Positions 55,362-64,000 of a DNA stretch of 64,000 nt are shown here, one piece after another (positions within the stretch are counted from its first letter, which is position 1; each line of letters opens with the position of its first letter). A model generated the notes under the pieces. The model had not been told where the DNA came from, ran no database searches, and saw only the letters and a list, made by a program, of their open reading frames with translations. The stretch covers positions 197,393 to 261,392 of the forward strand of contig NZ_LMFB01000012.1 of the NCBI RefSeq assembly GCF_001426685.1, in the 5' to 3' direction. Source of the stretch: Rhizobium sp. Root483D2 (GTDB lineage: Bacteria; Pseudomonadota; Alphaproteobacteria; Rhizobiales; Rhizobiaceae). A program made the translations under genes and the position numbers.

Positions 55362-55387
55362 TGCCCCCGTTCGTTCGAACAGGGGCA
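55362..55387. terminator. Strong hairpin between pepA-like gene and dnaA
   Basis: TGCCCC-C-GTTCG-TT-CGAAC-A-GGGGCA makes an almost perfect 12-bp stem with a 2-nt loop. TGTTTC follows on the plus strand. It sits between convergent genes and is probably bidirectional. Confidence 0.65.
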
Positions 55388-55417
55388 TGTTTCAACATCA
55401 TCGAAAGACAGTGGAGC

Positions 55418-56974
55418 CTACTCGTTGATCAGCCGCTTCAACAGCTCGATTTCATGCGACAGCTTGGTGTCGCCGGTGATCAGGTCCTCGATCTTGCGCA
55501 CCGCGTGCAAGACCGTGGTGTGATCGCGCCCGCCAAAACGGCGGCCGATTTCCGGGAAGGAGCGCGGGGTCAGGGTCTTCGCCAGATACATGGCGATCTG
55601 GCGCGGCTTGACGATGACGCGGGTGCGGCGGTTCGACACCAGTTCCTGGCGCGACACGTTATAGTGCTTGGCAACCACGCGCTGAATGTCTTCGATACGC
55701 ACCCGGCGCGGCTCGCCGGCGTTGACAAGATGGCCGAGCAGCTCATCGACGCGTTCGATCGACAATGTCGGCTCAAACGAGAGACGGAAGAGCAGCTGGT
55801 TGAAGGCGCCTTCGAGCTCGCGGCCGCTGGCCGTGATGTTGCGGGCGACATGGCTGAGGATATTGGCGGGAATGTCGAGCGAGGCATCGTCAAGACGCGC
55901 AACTTCGAGGCGGCGCTTGAGGATTTCAAGACGCATCTCGTAATCGGGGCCTTCCATCTCGATGGCGACGCCACCCTGCAGCCGCGAGCGGACACGGGGA
56001 TCGAGCGATTCCAGTTCCCACGGCGCGCGGTCGGCAGCCACGACGACCTGCTTGGCGCTATCGAGCAACATGTTGAGCAGATGGCAGAATTCGTGCTGGA
56101 TCGATTTCCCCTGCAGGAACTGCATGTCGTCGATCACCAGGAGATCGATATTGCGCAGGGTTTCCTTCAAGGATAGCGCGTCATTGTCACGGATGGCGGT
56201 TGCGAAACGCCACATGAAATATTCCGCCGTCAGATAGACGACGCGCGGTGCGCGTGCACTCTGGATCGCGGCGGTGGCAATCGCCTGCAAAAGATGGGTC
56301 TTGCCGAGACCGACCGTCGAATGAATGAAAAGCGGGTTGAACCGCACCGCGCCGGCACCGGCTTCGGCAATCGTCTTGGCTGCGGCAAGGGCGACGCGGT
56401 TGGAAGAGCCCTCGACAAAGCTTTCGAATGTATAGCGTGAATCCAGCGGCGAACCGAACAAAGGCCCTGCGACCGGCTGCGACTTCTGCAGATTGCCGAC
56501 CGTCACGGCCGCATGCTGGCCGAGCGTCTGGGGCGCTGAGCGGCGTGACGACGCCGGTGCAGCCGCATCGCTCTGGCTTGCCTGGGGGGTATCTTCATGA
56601 AGGCCGGGCCGGGTGCTGCGCGTTGCGCTGCGCACCACGATCTCAACCTTCAGGATCTCAGCGTCTTCCTGCTGAAAGATGCTGGTGATCAGGTCGAGAT
56701 AACGGTTGTTGATCCACGACTTCAAAAAGGTCGTGGGCACTGACAGCCTGACGACACTCTTGGAGACGGATTGCAGCTTCAGCCGGCCAAACCAGCTGGC
56801 AAACACATCAGGACCGACCTGAACCTTCAAACGCGCACTGACCCGCTCGAAAAGGGCGCTCTGTATCATGTCGCCCTTTTCCCCTGCCGTTGCGTCAGAC
56901 TGTTTTACCGAAATCTGACGTGCATTCTCCCCATTCTCGAATACGATCGCCGCCGTCACCGAATTACCAAGCAT
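55418..56974 (-). CDS. dnaA: Chromosomal replication initiator DnaA
   Basis: DnaA opens the replication origin. From ATG 56974 (GGAAGG 7 bases upstream) it has 518 residues: an N-terminal extension of about 35, domain I ([31 protein letters not shown]), a variable linker, the AAA+ domain with [13 protein letters not shown] (Walker A), [14 protein letters not shown] (Walker B), and domain IV with [16 protein letters not shown], the DnaA-box-binding signature. An ATG seven codons upstream is weaker. Although rpsT is near, origin sequence is not evident here. Confidence 0.97.
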   Translation of the reverse strand: MLGNSVTAAIVFENGENARQISVKQSDATAGEKGDMIQSALFERVSARLKVQVGPDVFASWFGRLKLQSVSKSVVRLSVPTTFLKSWINNRYLDLITSIFQQEDAEILKVEIVVRSATRSTRPGLHEDTPQASQSDAAAPASSRRSAPQTLGQHAAVTVGNLQKSQPVAGPLFGSPLDSRYTFESFVEGSSNRVALAAAKTIAEAGAGAVRFNPLFIHSTVGLGKTHLLQAIATAAIQSARAPRVVYLTAEYFMWRFATAIRDNDALSLKETLRNIDLLVIDDMQFLQGKSIQHEFCHLLNMLLDSAKQVVVAADRAPWELESLDPRVRSRLQGGVAIEMEGPDYEMRLEILKRRLEVARLDDASLDIPANILSHVARNITASGRELEGAFNQLLFRLSFEPTLSIERVDELLGHLVNAGEPRRVRIEDIQRVVAKHYNVSRQELVSNRRTRVIVKPRQIAMYLAKTLTPRSFPEIGRRFGGRDHTTVLHAVRKIEDLITGDTKLSHEIELLKRLINE

Positions 56975-57903
56975 ATTGCCGCCTTCCAATATCATTCCGC
57001 GACGCCGCCATTGCTGCCGGCGTCAGCCTTTATGTCTGTCTCGTGCGGCCCTTTTTCAAAGGCATGCCGCCCAATTCAAACGCTCTCCTGACCGTCAAGT
57101 GGAACCCTCATCTTCCTCTCGTGGTCCGGTTTCGTGCAAAATCCATTCAGCAAAGCCAAACGCATGTCCCGCTTGCACATTTCATTCCATCGTCCAGTCA
57201 GGCCTCGCGTCCTTTCCAGCCGTTCATGTCAAACCGGCCGTCCCAACCCTCGTGACAAGAAGGGCAGGCCAGTTTGTCGATAGTGCGGCCTTGCCCGCAT
57301 ATCCGCCATGTCCACGCAACGCGTGAGCAATGGCGCAATGTGCATTGTCGAGCGCACCCGGCAATTCTCACTGTTCACAACCAGAAGTCGCAGAGTGTCA
57401 TTCCGGGCAAAGATATTGCACAGCTGAAAACCGCCAGTTCTGATTGATGGAACGTTGTGGAACCACCCCGTTACAAAAGGCTTAGGTGAAATTTGTGCCG
57501 CCTGTTGAAGGGCTGCCTTTTCATCTTGTTCACAGGTCTGTCCTGCGCCTTCTGTGAGGGGCATTTAGGCAGGATCGTGGCACAAGATCAATCGCGAATT
57601 TTAGCAGTCCGGAAGGCCCGGCCGTTGACTCTCATAGCGTGTCCTGCATGGACGGGAGCCCTTCGCAAGAGAATCGCTTTTGAATCAAGGGCTTTGAATT
57701 TTGACCCGGATGTTAGCTGGCGAAAAACAAAAAAAATAAAAAATTTCTTGACTCGTTTAGAGCCCGGATGGGCCTTGCCAGGAGGCGGTTGAGTCTATGC
57801 CTCCTCCCGCAACCATTTGAATTTATTAGAAAATTATTGTCATTGCGGAGACATATTAATTTTTTTAAAGGAAGGGGCTTCAGTCTGCCGGAAGTCCGAA
57901 TCT
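56975..57903. other. About 0.93-kb gap upstream of dnaA
   Basis: No convincing gene was found on either strand; short open frames lack codon bias and ribosome sites. Near dnaA it is GC-mixed; from about 57660 to 57880 it is AT-rich with A and T runs (for example around 57725-57750). I see no run of consensus DnaA boxes (TTATCCACA) and no RIME copy. It probably contains the dnaA promoter and leader; in related rhizobia the chromosomal origin is by hemE, not here. Confidence 0.5.
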
Positions 57904-57928
57904 GAAAAGCCCGGTCATGGACCGGGCT
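57904..57928 (-). terminator. Terminator after rpsT
   Basis: AGCCCGGTC (57908-57916) and GACCGGGCT (57920-57928) form a 9-bp stem with a 3-nt loop; TTTTC follows on the minus strand. It lies about 30 bases past the rpsT stop. Confidence 0.85.
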
Positions 57929-57958
57929 AATTCATTGATGATATTTTAATAAGCCGGC

Positions 57959-58225
57959 TTAAGCCGAAAGCGAGTTGACGCGGCTTGCGAGACGCGAAAC
58001 CTTGCGCGATGCCGTGTTGGCATGCAGCACGCCCTTGGTGGCTGCGCGCATCAGCTCCGGCTGGGCTGCCTTCAGGGCTGCCTGAGCGAGAACCTGGTCG
58101 CCGGAAGCGATGGCTTCCTCGACCTTGCGGATGAAGCCGCGAACGCGCGAACGGCGGGACTTGTTGACTTCCGTGCGGCGGGCGATCTTGCGGGTCGCTT
58201 TTTTCGCCGAAGTTGTATTGGCCAT
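57959..58225 (-). CDS. rpsT: 30S ribosomal protein S20
   Basis: The 88-residue basic primary 16S rRNA-binding protein: [21 protein letters not shown], then [15 protein letters not shown] and the C-terminal [20 protein letters not shown] at 58225, with GAGAGACACC upstream. The open frame continues to 58354 without coding support. Located between mutM and dnaA as in other rhizobia. Confidence 0.98.
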   Translation of the reverse strand: MANTTSAKKATRKIARRTEVNKSRRSRVRGFIRKVEEAIASGDQVLAQAALKAAQPELMRAATKGVLHANTASRKVSRLASRVNSLSA

Positions 58226-58428
58226 TTGGTGTCTCTCTTCGAAATCTGACAAAAACTCTCTACCGCCGTGCCGGGTCACTGCGACCTGTCGTCCAAGCAA
58301 GTAGGGAGCAATATCGGAAAACCTTGGAGCGGCTTTCCAAACTGTGGGCGGCATATAGCCTTAAACAACCCTCCCGTCAACGCGCTATTTTCGAAAACGC
58401 GGCTTGCGGGCATGCCCGGCAGTATCGG

Positions 58429-59319
58429 CTATTTCTGGCATTTCGGGCAATAGAAGGTGGAACGGCCCGCCTGCACGACGCGCGCGACCGTCCCGCCGCA
58501 GCCAGGCGTGCGGCAAGGCTCGCCTTCGCGATCATAGACGGAGAACGAATGCTGGAAATAGCCGAGCGTGCCATCCGTCTGGATATGGTCGCGCAGCGAC
58601 GACCCGCCGGCAGCAATGGCATCGGCAATGACGGCCCGGATCGCCTCGGTCAAGAGCACGAGCATTGGTTTTGGCCTACCCTTGGCATCCACCAGCGTGC
58701 CGGCGGCGCGCAGCGGCGACAGGCCGGACCGCCACAGCGCCTCGCAGACATAGATATTGCCAAGGCCGGCAATGGTCTTCTGGTCGAGCAGCGCCGATTT
58801 CAAAGGCTGCGCCTTGCCTGAAAAACGGGCGGCCAGATAGGCGGCATCGAGCACATTGCCGGTCGGCTCCTCCCCAAGCCCGCGCAGGAAGACATTGCCG
58901 GAGAGCGTTTCACGCCGGGCAAGGTCCATGAAACCGAAACGGCGCGGGTCGTTATAGATGACGCGGACAGGGCCGTTTGCGCCTTCCAGGTGGAAGACCA
59001 CATGATCATGCTTTTCGCTCTTACCGCGCGGATGGTGAAAATCGCCGGGTGTTGCGGATGCAGTGCCGTCCTCCACCCGGAACGATCCGGACATGCCGAG
59101 ATGGGCGATGATCACGTCGCCGCCTTCAAGATCGATCAGGAGATATTTCGCCCGCCGGCCGAGCGAAGTGATCCGCTGTCCCGACACCAGCGCTGCAAAG
59201 CCGTCGGGGAAAGGGAAGCGCAGGTCCGGGCGGCGCAGTTCGGCTTTCACCAGAAGCGCACCTTCCATGGCGGGCGCAAGGCCGCGCCTGACCGTTTCCA
59301 CCTCGGGAAGTTCCGGCAT
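58429..59319 (-). CDS. mutM: Formamidopyrimidine-DNA glycosylase
   Basis: Removes 8-oxoguanine and related lesions. The 296-residue protein starts [16 protein letters not shown], with Pro1 as the catalytic nucleophile after Met removal and Glu2, and ends in the zinc finger (CRTPGCGG...FYCPKCQ). [26 protein letters not shown] sheet and the helix-two-turn-helix [16 protein letters not shown] are present. ATG at 59319; divergent from ubiE. Confidence 0.97.
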   Translation of the reverse strand: MPELPEVETVRRGLAPAMEGALLVKAELRRPDLRFPFPDGFAALVSGQRITSLGRRAKYLLIDLEGGDVIIAHLGMSGSFRVEDGTASATPGDFHHPRGKSEKHDHVVFHLEGANGPVRVIYNDPRRFGFMDLARRETLSGNVFLRGLGEEPTGNVLDAAYLAARFSGKAQPLKSALLDQKTIAGLGNIYVCEALWRSGLSPLRAAGTLVDAKGRPKPMLVLLTEAIRAVIADAIAAGGSSLRDHIQTDGTLGYFQHSFSVYDREGEPCRTPGCGGTVARVVQAGRSTFYCPKCQK

Positions 59320-59507
59320 TCCTGTCTCCTCATCGTCAGCCAAAGGGCCGGGGCCATTTGGCAATTCCATTCGCAGCCCACATATCCTATAGCAAGCCGG
59401 TCCTGGACCGGCGCGAATGCCGCAGGCCGCAGCCTGCGGCAGAGATAGCGTGGATGAAGCGAATTCGCTATGGTCGGCGCAACAGCGATTGAACGGAGTA
59501 GATCTTG

Positions 59508-60284
59508 ATGACGGGTGAGCGCACTTCTGCCGATGGCGGCATGGAAACCTCCTACGGGTTTCGCCAGGTTGGCCAGGGCGAGAAACAGGCGCTCGTCAAC
59601 GACGTCTTCCACAAGGTCGCCAAGCGCTACGACATCATGAATGACGTCATGTCCATGGGGCTGCACCGCGCCTGGAAGGATGCGATGATCGCTTCGCTCA
59701 ATCCGCGCCGATCCGAGGATTACAAGGTTCTCGACGTGGCCGGCGGCACCGGTGATATCGCCTTTCGCATTGTCGAGGCATCGGACCGCAAGGCGCATGC
59801 GACCGTGCTCGATATCAACGGTTCGATGCTCGGCGTCGGTGCCGAGCGCGCCGGAAAGAAGGGCCTGTCGCAAAATCTCACCTTCGTCGAGGCCAATGCC
59901 GAGGAGCTGCCGTTCGAGGCCAATTCCTTCGACGCCTATACGATCGCCTTCGGCATCCGCAATGTGCCGCGCATCGACGTGGCGCTTGGTGAAGCCTACC
60001 GCGTTTTAAAGCGCGGCGGCCGCCTGCTTGTCCTGGAATTCTCCGAGGTCGAAATGCCGCTGCTCGACAAGGTCTATGATGCCTGGTCGTTCAATGCGAT
60101 CCCGAAATTCGGCCAGATGGTGACCGGCGATGCCGAGCCCTACCAGTATCTGGTGGAATCGATCCGCAAGTTCCCCAACCAGCGCGATTTCGCCGCCATG
60201 ATCACCAAGGCCGGCTTTTCGCGCGTCACCTATACCAATTACACCGCCGGCATTGCCGCGCTGCATTCCGGCTGGAAGATCTGA
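59508..60284 (+). CDS. ubiE: Ubiquinone/menaquinone C-methyltransferase UbiE
   Basis: SAM-dependent C-methylation in ubiquinone synthesis. The 258-residue protein shows [31 protein letters not shown] (SAM loop), [23 protein letters not shown] and [21 protein letters not shown] at 59508; a TTG precedes it by one codon. It is followed 44 bases later by ubiB, a common order. Confidence 0.97.
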   Translation: MTGERTSADGGMETSYGFRQVGQGEKQALVNDVFHKVAKRYDIMNDVMSMGLHRAWKDAMIASLNPRRSEDYKVLDVAGGTGDIAFRIVEASDRKAHATVLDINGSMLGVGAERAGKKGLSQNLTFVEANAEELPFEANSFDAYTIAFGIRNVPRIDVALGEAYRVLKRGGRLLVLEFSEVEMPLLDKVYDAWSFNAIPKFGQMVTGDAEPYQYLVESIRKFPNQRDFAAMITKAGFSRVTYTNYTAGIAALHSGWKI

Positions 60285-60328
60285 CGCATGATATCCATTT
60301 TCGTGAAGCGCTCTAAGGGGCTGCATCG

Positions 60329-61921
60329 GTGCGGCGGCAAGCCGCTATGAGCACGCCTGGAGCCTATCTTCGCCTCATCCGGATCGGCTGGGTTCTGGTG
60401 CGCGAGGGCGTCGTGTCGGCGCTGCCATCGGAAGACCTGCCGCCGCTTCCCAAAGCCGCGCAATCCGTCGCGGGTCTTTTTGCGCGCCGTCGCGCCAGGC
60501 AAGAAGACCGCAGCGACCGGCTGGCCCGCGCGATCGAGCGGCTCGGCCCCTCCTACGTAAAGATCGGCCAGTTCCTGGCCACCCGCCCGGATGTGGTCGG
60601 CGCCGAATTTGCCGAGGATCTGTCCTTCCTGCAGGATCGCATGGCGACGTTTCCGGTTGCCGAAGCACGCGCCGCCGTCGAGGCCTCGCTCGGCCGTCCG
60701 GTTGCCGAACTCTACACCCATTTCGGCGACCCGATCGCCGCTGCTTCGATTGCGCAGGTCCATCCCGCAATGGTGCTGAAGGACGGCGTCGAGCAGAAGG
60801 TTGCCGTGAAGGTCATCCGCCCCGGCGTTCGCCAGCGTTTTGCCCATGATCTGGAGGCCATGTTCCTCGTTGCCAGGCTGCAGGAGCGTTTCCTGCCCCA
60901 TAGCCGCCGCCTGCGGCCGGTCGAGGTGACGAAGACACTGGAGCAGACCACCAAGATCGAGATGGATCTGAGGCTTGAGGCCGCAGCTTTGTCCGAGCTC
61001 GGCGAGAACGCCGCAGATGATCCGGGCTTCCGGGTGCCGAAGGTCGATTGGGAACGCACCGGCCGCGATGTGGTGACCATGGAGTGGATCGACGGCACCA
61101 AGATGTCGGATGTCGAGGGCCTGCGCGCCGCCGGCCACGATCTCGATGCGCTGGCCGATACGCTGATCCAGTCGTTCCTGCGCCACACCCTTCGCGACGG
61201 CTTCTTCCATGCCGACATGCACCAGGGCAATCTGTTCGTCGATCAAAACGGTATGATCGTCGCCGTCGATTTCGGCATTGTCGGCCGTCTCGGCAAGAAG
61301 GAGCGCCGCTTCCTTGCCGAAATCCTCTATGGCTTCATCACCCGTGATTACCGCCGCGTCGCCGATGTACATTTCGAGGCGGGCTATGTGCCCTCCCACC
61401 ACGATGTCGCAAGCTTTGCCCAGGCGATCCGCGCCATCGGCGAGCCGATCCACGGCCAGCCGGCCGAAACCATCTCCATGGCCAAGCTTTTGACGCTGCT
61501 GTTCGAGGTCACCGAACTCTTTGACATGGAGACAAGGCCCGAACTGGTGATGCTGCAAAAGACCATGGTCGTTGTCGAAGGTGTTGCCCGCACGCTCAAT
61601 CCGCGCTTCAACATGTGGAAGGCGTCCGAGCCAGTGGTCGGCGCCTGGATCCGCGATAATCTCGGTCCCAAACGTATTCTCGGAGACGTCAAGGAGGCCC
61701 TTCATGCCGCCGTCAGGCTGGCAGAAGCAGCACCGGAGATTGCCGCCAAGACCGAGAAGTTTTCGCGTGAAATCACCGCCATGGCCGAAAACGGCATGCG
61801 CTTCGATGCCCAGACTGCCGAAGCCATCGGCCGGGCCGAGGCGCGTCACAGCCGCTCCGGCCGTGCAGCGCTTTGGGTGATCGCGGTGACGCTGATCGTG
61901 ATTGCCTGGCGGATGTTTTAA
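60329..61921 (+). CDS. ubiB: Ubiquinone biosynthesis kinase-like protein UbiB
   Basis: An ABC1/ADCK-family atypical kinase required for ubiquinone synthesis. The 530-residue protein has the KxGQ motif (LGPSYVKIGQFLATRPDVV), a FADMHQGN-type catalytic loop (GFFHADMHQGNLFVD), the VDFGIVGRLG metal site and two C-terminal helices, the last being AALWVIAVTLIVIAWRMF. I chose the GTG at 60329 (AAGGGG 8 bases upstream); the ATG at 60347 gives 524 residues and is possible. Convergent with the P19-like gene, 4 bases between. Confidence 0.96.
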   Translation: MRRQAAMSTPGAYLRLIRIGWVLVREGVVSALPSEDLPPLPKAAQSVAGLFARRRARQEDRSDRLARAIERLGPSYVKIGQFLATRPDVVGAEFAEDLSFLQDRMATFPVAEARAAVEASLGRPVAELYTHFGDPIAAASIAQVHPAMVLKDGVEQKVAVKVIRPGVRQRFAHDLEAMFLVARLQERFLPHSRRLRPVEVTKTLEQTTKIEMDLRLEAAALSELGENAADDPGFRVPKVDWERTGRDVVTMEWIDGTKMSDVEGLRAAGHDLDALADTLIQSFLRHTLRDGFFHADMHQGNLFVDQNGMIVAVDFGIVGRLGKKERRFLAEILYGFITRDYRRVADVHFEAGYVPSHHDVASFAQAIRAIGEPIHGQPAETISMAKLLTLLFEVTELFDMETRPELVMLQKTMVVVEGVARTLNPRFNMWKASEPVVGAWIRDNLGPKRILGDVKEALHAAVRLAEAAPEIAAKTEKFSREITAMAENGMRFDAQTAEAIGRAEARHSRSGRAALWVIAVTLIVIAWRMF

Positions 61922-61925
61922 GCGG

Positions 61926-62480
61926 CTATTCCTTGCCCGATTTGATCATGATGTCGCGGAATTCCACCTCCACGGTGTCGGCGTAGCGCAGCCCGTTGGT
62001 CTTGTCGTGGCGCATGAAGGCGGGCGGCTTGATGGTCACGGTCAGCGTATATTTGCCGTCGCCGGGAACCTTGATGTTGCGGCCATAATGGTAAAGCCCC
62101 GGGTGCCAGAGAAACGGCACCTCGAAAGGCCCGATCTTGCGGCCACCATCTGCAGGTTTCAGGCTCGCCTTGATCTTCAAATAGGGGATGAAGCGGTGAT
62201 CGCCGGCATCGCTGACCGAAATCTCGATATGGCAATTCTCCGTGTCCGGCTCCGTCCATTCGAGTTCGCCTTCGCTTTTGAGCATATACATGCCCTCGGC
62301 CCGCTCCTGGGCATAGCCGACGATATAGTCGCCGGCCCGCTGCGTGCCGCCGCTGTCGGCCACCTCTTCGGCCATGTAGCGCAGGGATGCCTGGTAGGCG
62401 TCGCCCTCGGCGCGCGCCATGTCGAGTTGCTTGCGGTCGGCTTCGTCGCTGGGTTTGGTCGGTGGGGTTCGCGTGCGCAT
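61926..62480 (-). CDS. P19/Tp34-like (Fe2+ transport family) protein without signal peptide
   Basis: A 184-residue protein whose residues 48-178 follow the periplasmic P19/Tp34 fold (PF10634): RFIPYLKIKASLK, HPGLYHYGRNIKVPGDGKYTLTVTI, and FMRHDKTNG with RYADTVEVEF. His84, His126, His131 and His158 are candidate metal ligands. Known members are secreted or lipoproteins; here the N-terminus (MRTRTPPTKPSDEADRKQ) is polar and no signal is seen. The ATG at 62480 has GGAG 8 bases upstream; an in-frame ATG ten codons earlier adds no signal. Metal binding is inference. Confidence 0.75.
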   Translation of the reverse strand: MRTRTPPTKPSDEADRKQLDMARAEGDAYQASLRYMAEEVADSGGTQRAGDYIVGYAQERAEGMYMLKSEGELEWTEPDTENCHIEISVSDAGDHRFIPYLKIKASLKPADGGRKIGPFEVPFLWHPGLYHYGRNIKVPGDGKYTLTVTIKPPAFMRHDKTNGLRYADTVEVEFRDIMIKSGKE

Positions 62481-62739
62481 GGATAGGGCTCCGGCGTTTG
62501 TTGGATGCACGGAAACGTCGAACTTGCCGCTGAGGTTCCAAAACCAGGGGCATCGCTGTCAAGTGAGGGGTGCACGTCAACTGCCGCGTTGTTTTCAGTT
62601 TAAGTGGAAACATTGTGAAACGAAAAACGGGAAAGATTACAGAGATTTCATGATGTTGGACTTCATTATGGCGTAGTTTCAATCTACCTGTCGCGGATAC
62701 GAAGACCGCGACCCCCGATTGAAGCCGAAAGAGATGTGA

Positions 62740-64000
62740 ATGGCGGATGCCACCCGGAAAATTGCCCCTGCGGTTGAAGAGCAGACCGCTGCTGCCGCGC
62801 CTCAGCCGGTGCCTGCCCGCAGCAGGCGCCGCCGGATGCGCAAGCGCTGGCTGATTCTTCCGGTTCTGGTTCTCGGAGCGGCTGCCTGGTATGGCTGGTC
62901 TGTCTATGGCAAGCAGGAAGCAGCCACCGCCGCCGTCACGGAAATGCCGGTGCGCGGCGATATCGAAAACAGCGTCACCGCATCCGGACTTTTGAGCCCC
63001 ATCAAGGATGTCGATGTCGGCGCCCAGGTTTCAGGCCAGCTGAAAAGCCTCAAGGTCGAGATCGGCGATAGCGTCAAGGAAGGCCAGCTGATCGCCGAGA
63101 TCGACAGCGCCTCCATCGAAACGCAGATCGAAATAGCCGAGGCCGAGCTTGCCAATCTCGAAGCGCAGATGATCGACAAATCGGCGCAGGTGGTTCTGGC
63201 CAGTGCCAACCTGACGCGCCAGCGCGCGCTTGTGGCAGGCAACAGCGCCGCCCAGTCGGCGCTCGACGAGGCGGTGGCGGCCCTTGCTGCAGCGGAAGCC
63301 AATGTGGATTCGCTGAAAGCCCAGGTCCGCAAGCAGGAGGCAACGCTCAAGGATGCCCGCATCAGCCTTGGCTATACCAAGATCTATGCGCCGCTGACGG
63401 GAACGATCATCAATACCTCGGCTAAGGAAGGCCAGACGCTGAATTCCAACCAGACGGCGCCGACCATCGTCACCATCGGCAATCTCTCGACCATGACGGT
63501 CGAAGCGCAAGTGTCTGAGGCCGATGTCGGCAAGCTGAAACTGGGCATGAACGCCTATTTCACCCTGCTCGGCCAGCCGGGCAAGCGCTATCCCGGCACC
63601 TTGCGCCAGATCAAGCCGACGCCTGCGACCGAAAACAATGTCGTGCTCTATTACGCCCTGTTCGACGTGCCCAATCCCGATGGGACGCTGATGATGAACA
63701 TGACGGCGCAGGTCTTCTTCGTCGAATCCTCGGCAAAGGACGTGCTGACCGTGCCGGTTGCGGCCGTTCATTTCGGCCGCGACCGCGCCTCCGGGGAGGT
63801 CACGGTCGTCACCGCCTCCGGCGCCCGTGAAACCCGCAAGGTCGAAACCGGCATCCGCAACCGGGTGCGGGTCGAGATCAAGCAAGGTCTTGACGAGAAG
63901 GACACGATCGTCGTTAGCCAAGGCTCCGGGGATGGCGGGTCCGGTGACAGAGCTACATCCAGCCGGGGTAATTCGCGGCGCGGCATGCCGCCGATGTTCT
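62740..64000 (+). CDS. RND/MacA-type periplasmic adaptor subunit (3' end outside window)
   Basis: The first 420 residues of a membrane-fusion adaptor: basic cytoplasmic lead, one membrane helix (WLILPVLVLGAAAWYGWSVYG), lipoyl-like half DVGAQVSGQLKSLKVEIGDSVKEGQLIAEID, a long coiled-coil hairpin (about residues 125-205), then GYTKIYAPLTGTIINTSAKEGQT, and a beta-barrel region. It matches the HlyD/MacA layout, and MacA-like proteins pair with a MacB-type ABC transporter that should lie just beyond the window. ATG at 62740; the stop codon is not in the window. The last residues seen are Gly/Ser/Arg-rich. Confidence 0.9.
   Translation, partial: MADATRKIAPAVEEQTAAAAPQPVPARSRRRRMRKRWLILPVLVLGAAAWYGWSVYGKQEAATAAVTEMPVRGDIENSVTASGLLSPIKDVDVGAQVSGQLKSLKVEIGDSVKEGQLIAEIDSASIETQIEIAEAELANLEAQMIDKSAQVVLASANLTRQRALVAGNSAAQSALDEAVAALAAAEANVDSLKAQVRKQEATLKDARISLGYTKIYAPLTGTIINTSAKEGQTLNSNQTAPTIVTIGNLSTMTVEAQVSEADVGKLKLGMNAYFTLLGQPGKRYPGTLRQIKPTPATENNVVLYYALFDVPNPDGTLMMNMTAQVFFVESSAKDVLTVPVAAVHFGRDRASGEVTVVTASGARETRKVETGIRNRVRVEIKQGLDEKDTIVVSQGSGDGGSGDRATSSRGNSRRGMPPMF

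Noticed and set aside
57229-57564. Possible gene in the dnaA upstream region
   Set aside because: The open frame has no ribosome site, unlike codon use and no recognisable domain.

Overview
The window looks like a stretch of the main chromosome of an alphaproteobacterium in the Rhizobiaceae (Rhizobium/Agrobacterium relatives). The evidence is high-GC coding DNA, a two-cysteine rhizobial porin, DUF982 and DUF2865 proteins, a CpaA-F/Tad (Ctp) pilus locus, Rhizobiales-type palindromic repeats, and the gene orders rimP-nusA-ylxR-infB, ffs-dnaX-ybaB-recR and rpsT-dnaA. The genus cannot be fixed from sequence alone. Nothing here looks like a prophage, integrative element, CRISPR array or defence island; it is mostly core genome with a few accessory patches.

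Layout. 0-6 kb: the translation/transcription operon rimP-nusA-ylxR(L7Ae fusion)-infB on the minus strand, closed by a terminator. 6-9 kb: an MFS exporter and an ArsR/SRPBCC pair. 9-15.2 kb (minus): 4.5S RNA, dnaX, ybaB, recR and a lytic transglycosylase whose 5' end carries a 209-bp palindromic element; a MOSC protein and a DUF2865 protein sit between them on the plus strand. 15.2-21.5 kb: HIT hydrolase, nudC, porin, pheA, kdsB, a membrane cytochrome c with a repetitive tail, and an AEC transporter. 21.6-25.4 kb: small accessory proteins (DUF982, BON, two tandem disordered proteins), a DUF900 lipoprotein hydrolase and tRNA-Ser(GGA). 25.6-28.9 kb: an AraC regulator and a TonB-dependent siderophore receptor.

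29-41.5 kb is a nearly complete nucleoside scavenging locus. A BMP-family binding protein, a double-domain ABC ATPase and two permeases import nucleosides. Cdd, PunA, DeoC and DeoA deaminate them, split them and degrade deoxyribose phosphate. A minus-strand arm of deoB-add-upp supplies phosphopentomutase, adenosine deaminase and uracil salvage. No regulator gene lies inside it, but it has candidate operators and a structured leader. 41.7-53.8 kb is a Flp/Tad pilus locus: two TadE/TadG-like pseudopilins and a stand-alone secretin N-domain protein on the minus strand, divergent from the Flp pilin and cpaA-B-C-D-E-F-tadB-C, with a TadD-like TPR lipoprotein at the far end. 54-64 kb: leucyl aminopeptidase, dnaA with a roughly 1-kb upstream region, rpsT, mutM, ubiE, ubiB, a P19/Tp34-like protein without a signal peptide, and the start of an RND/MacA-type adaptor cut by the window edge.

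The most unusual thing seen is the palindromic element at 10135-10343. It is flanked by TA, adds exactly 69 codons in frame to the lytic transglycosylase gene, and itself carries an ATG with a Shine-Dalgarno sequence that would restore a normal signal peptide. No clearly novel multi-gene system was found. Start codons were chosen by ribosome-binding-site spacing and family length; functions rest on motifs and context read by eye, not on database searches.
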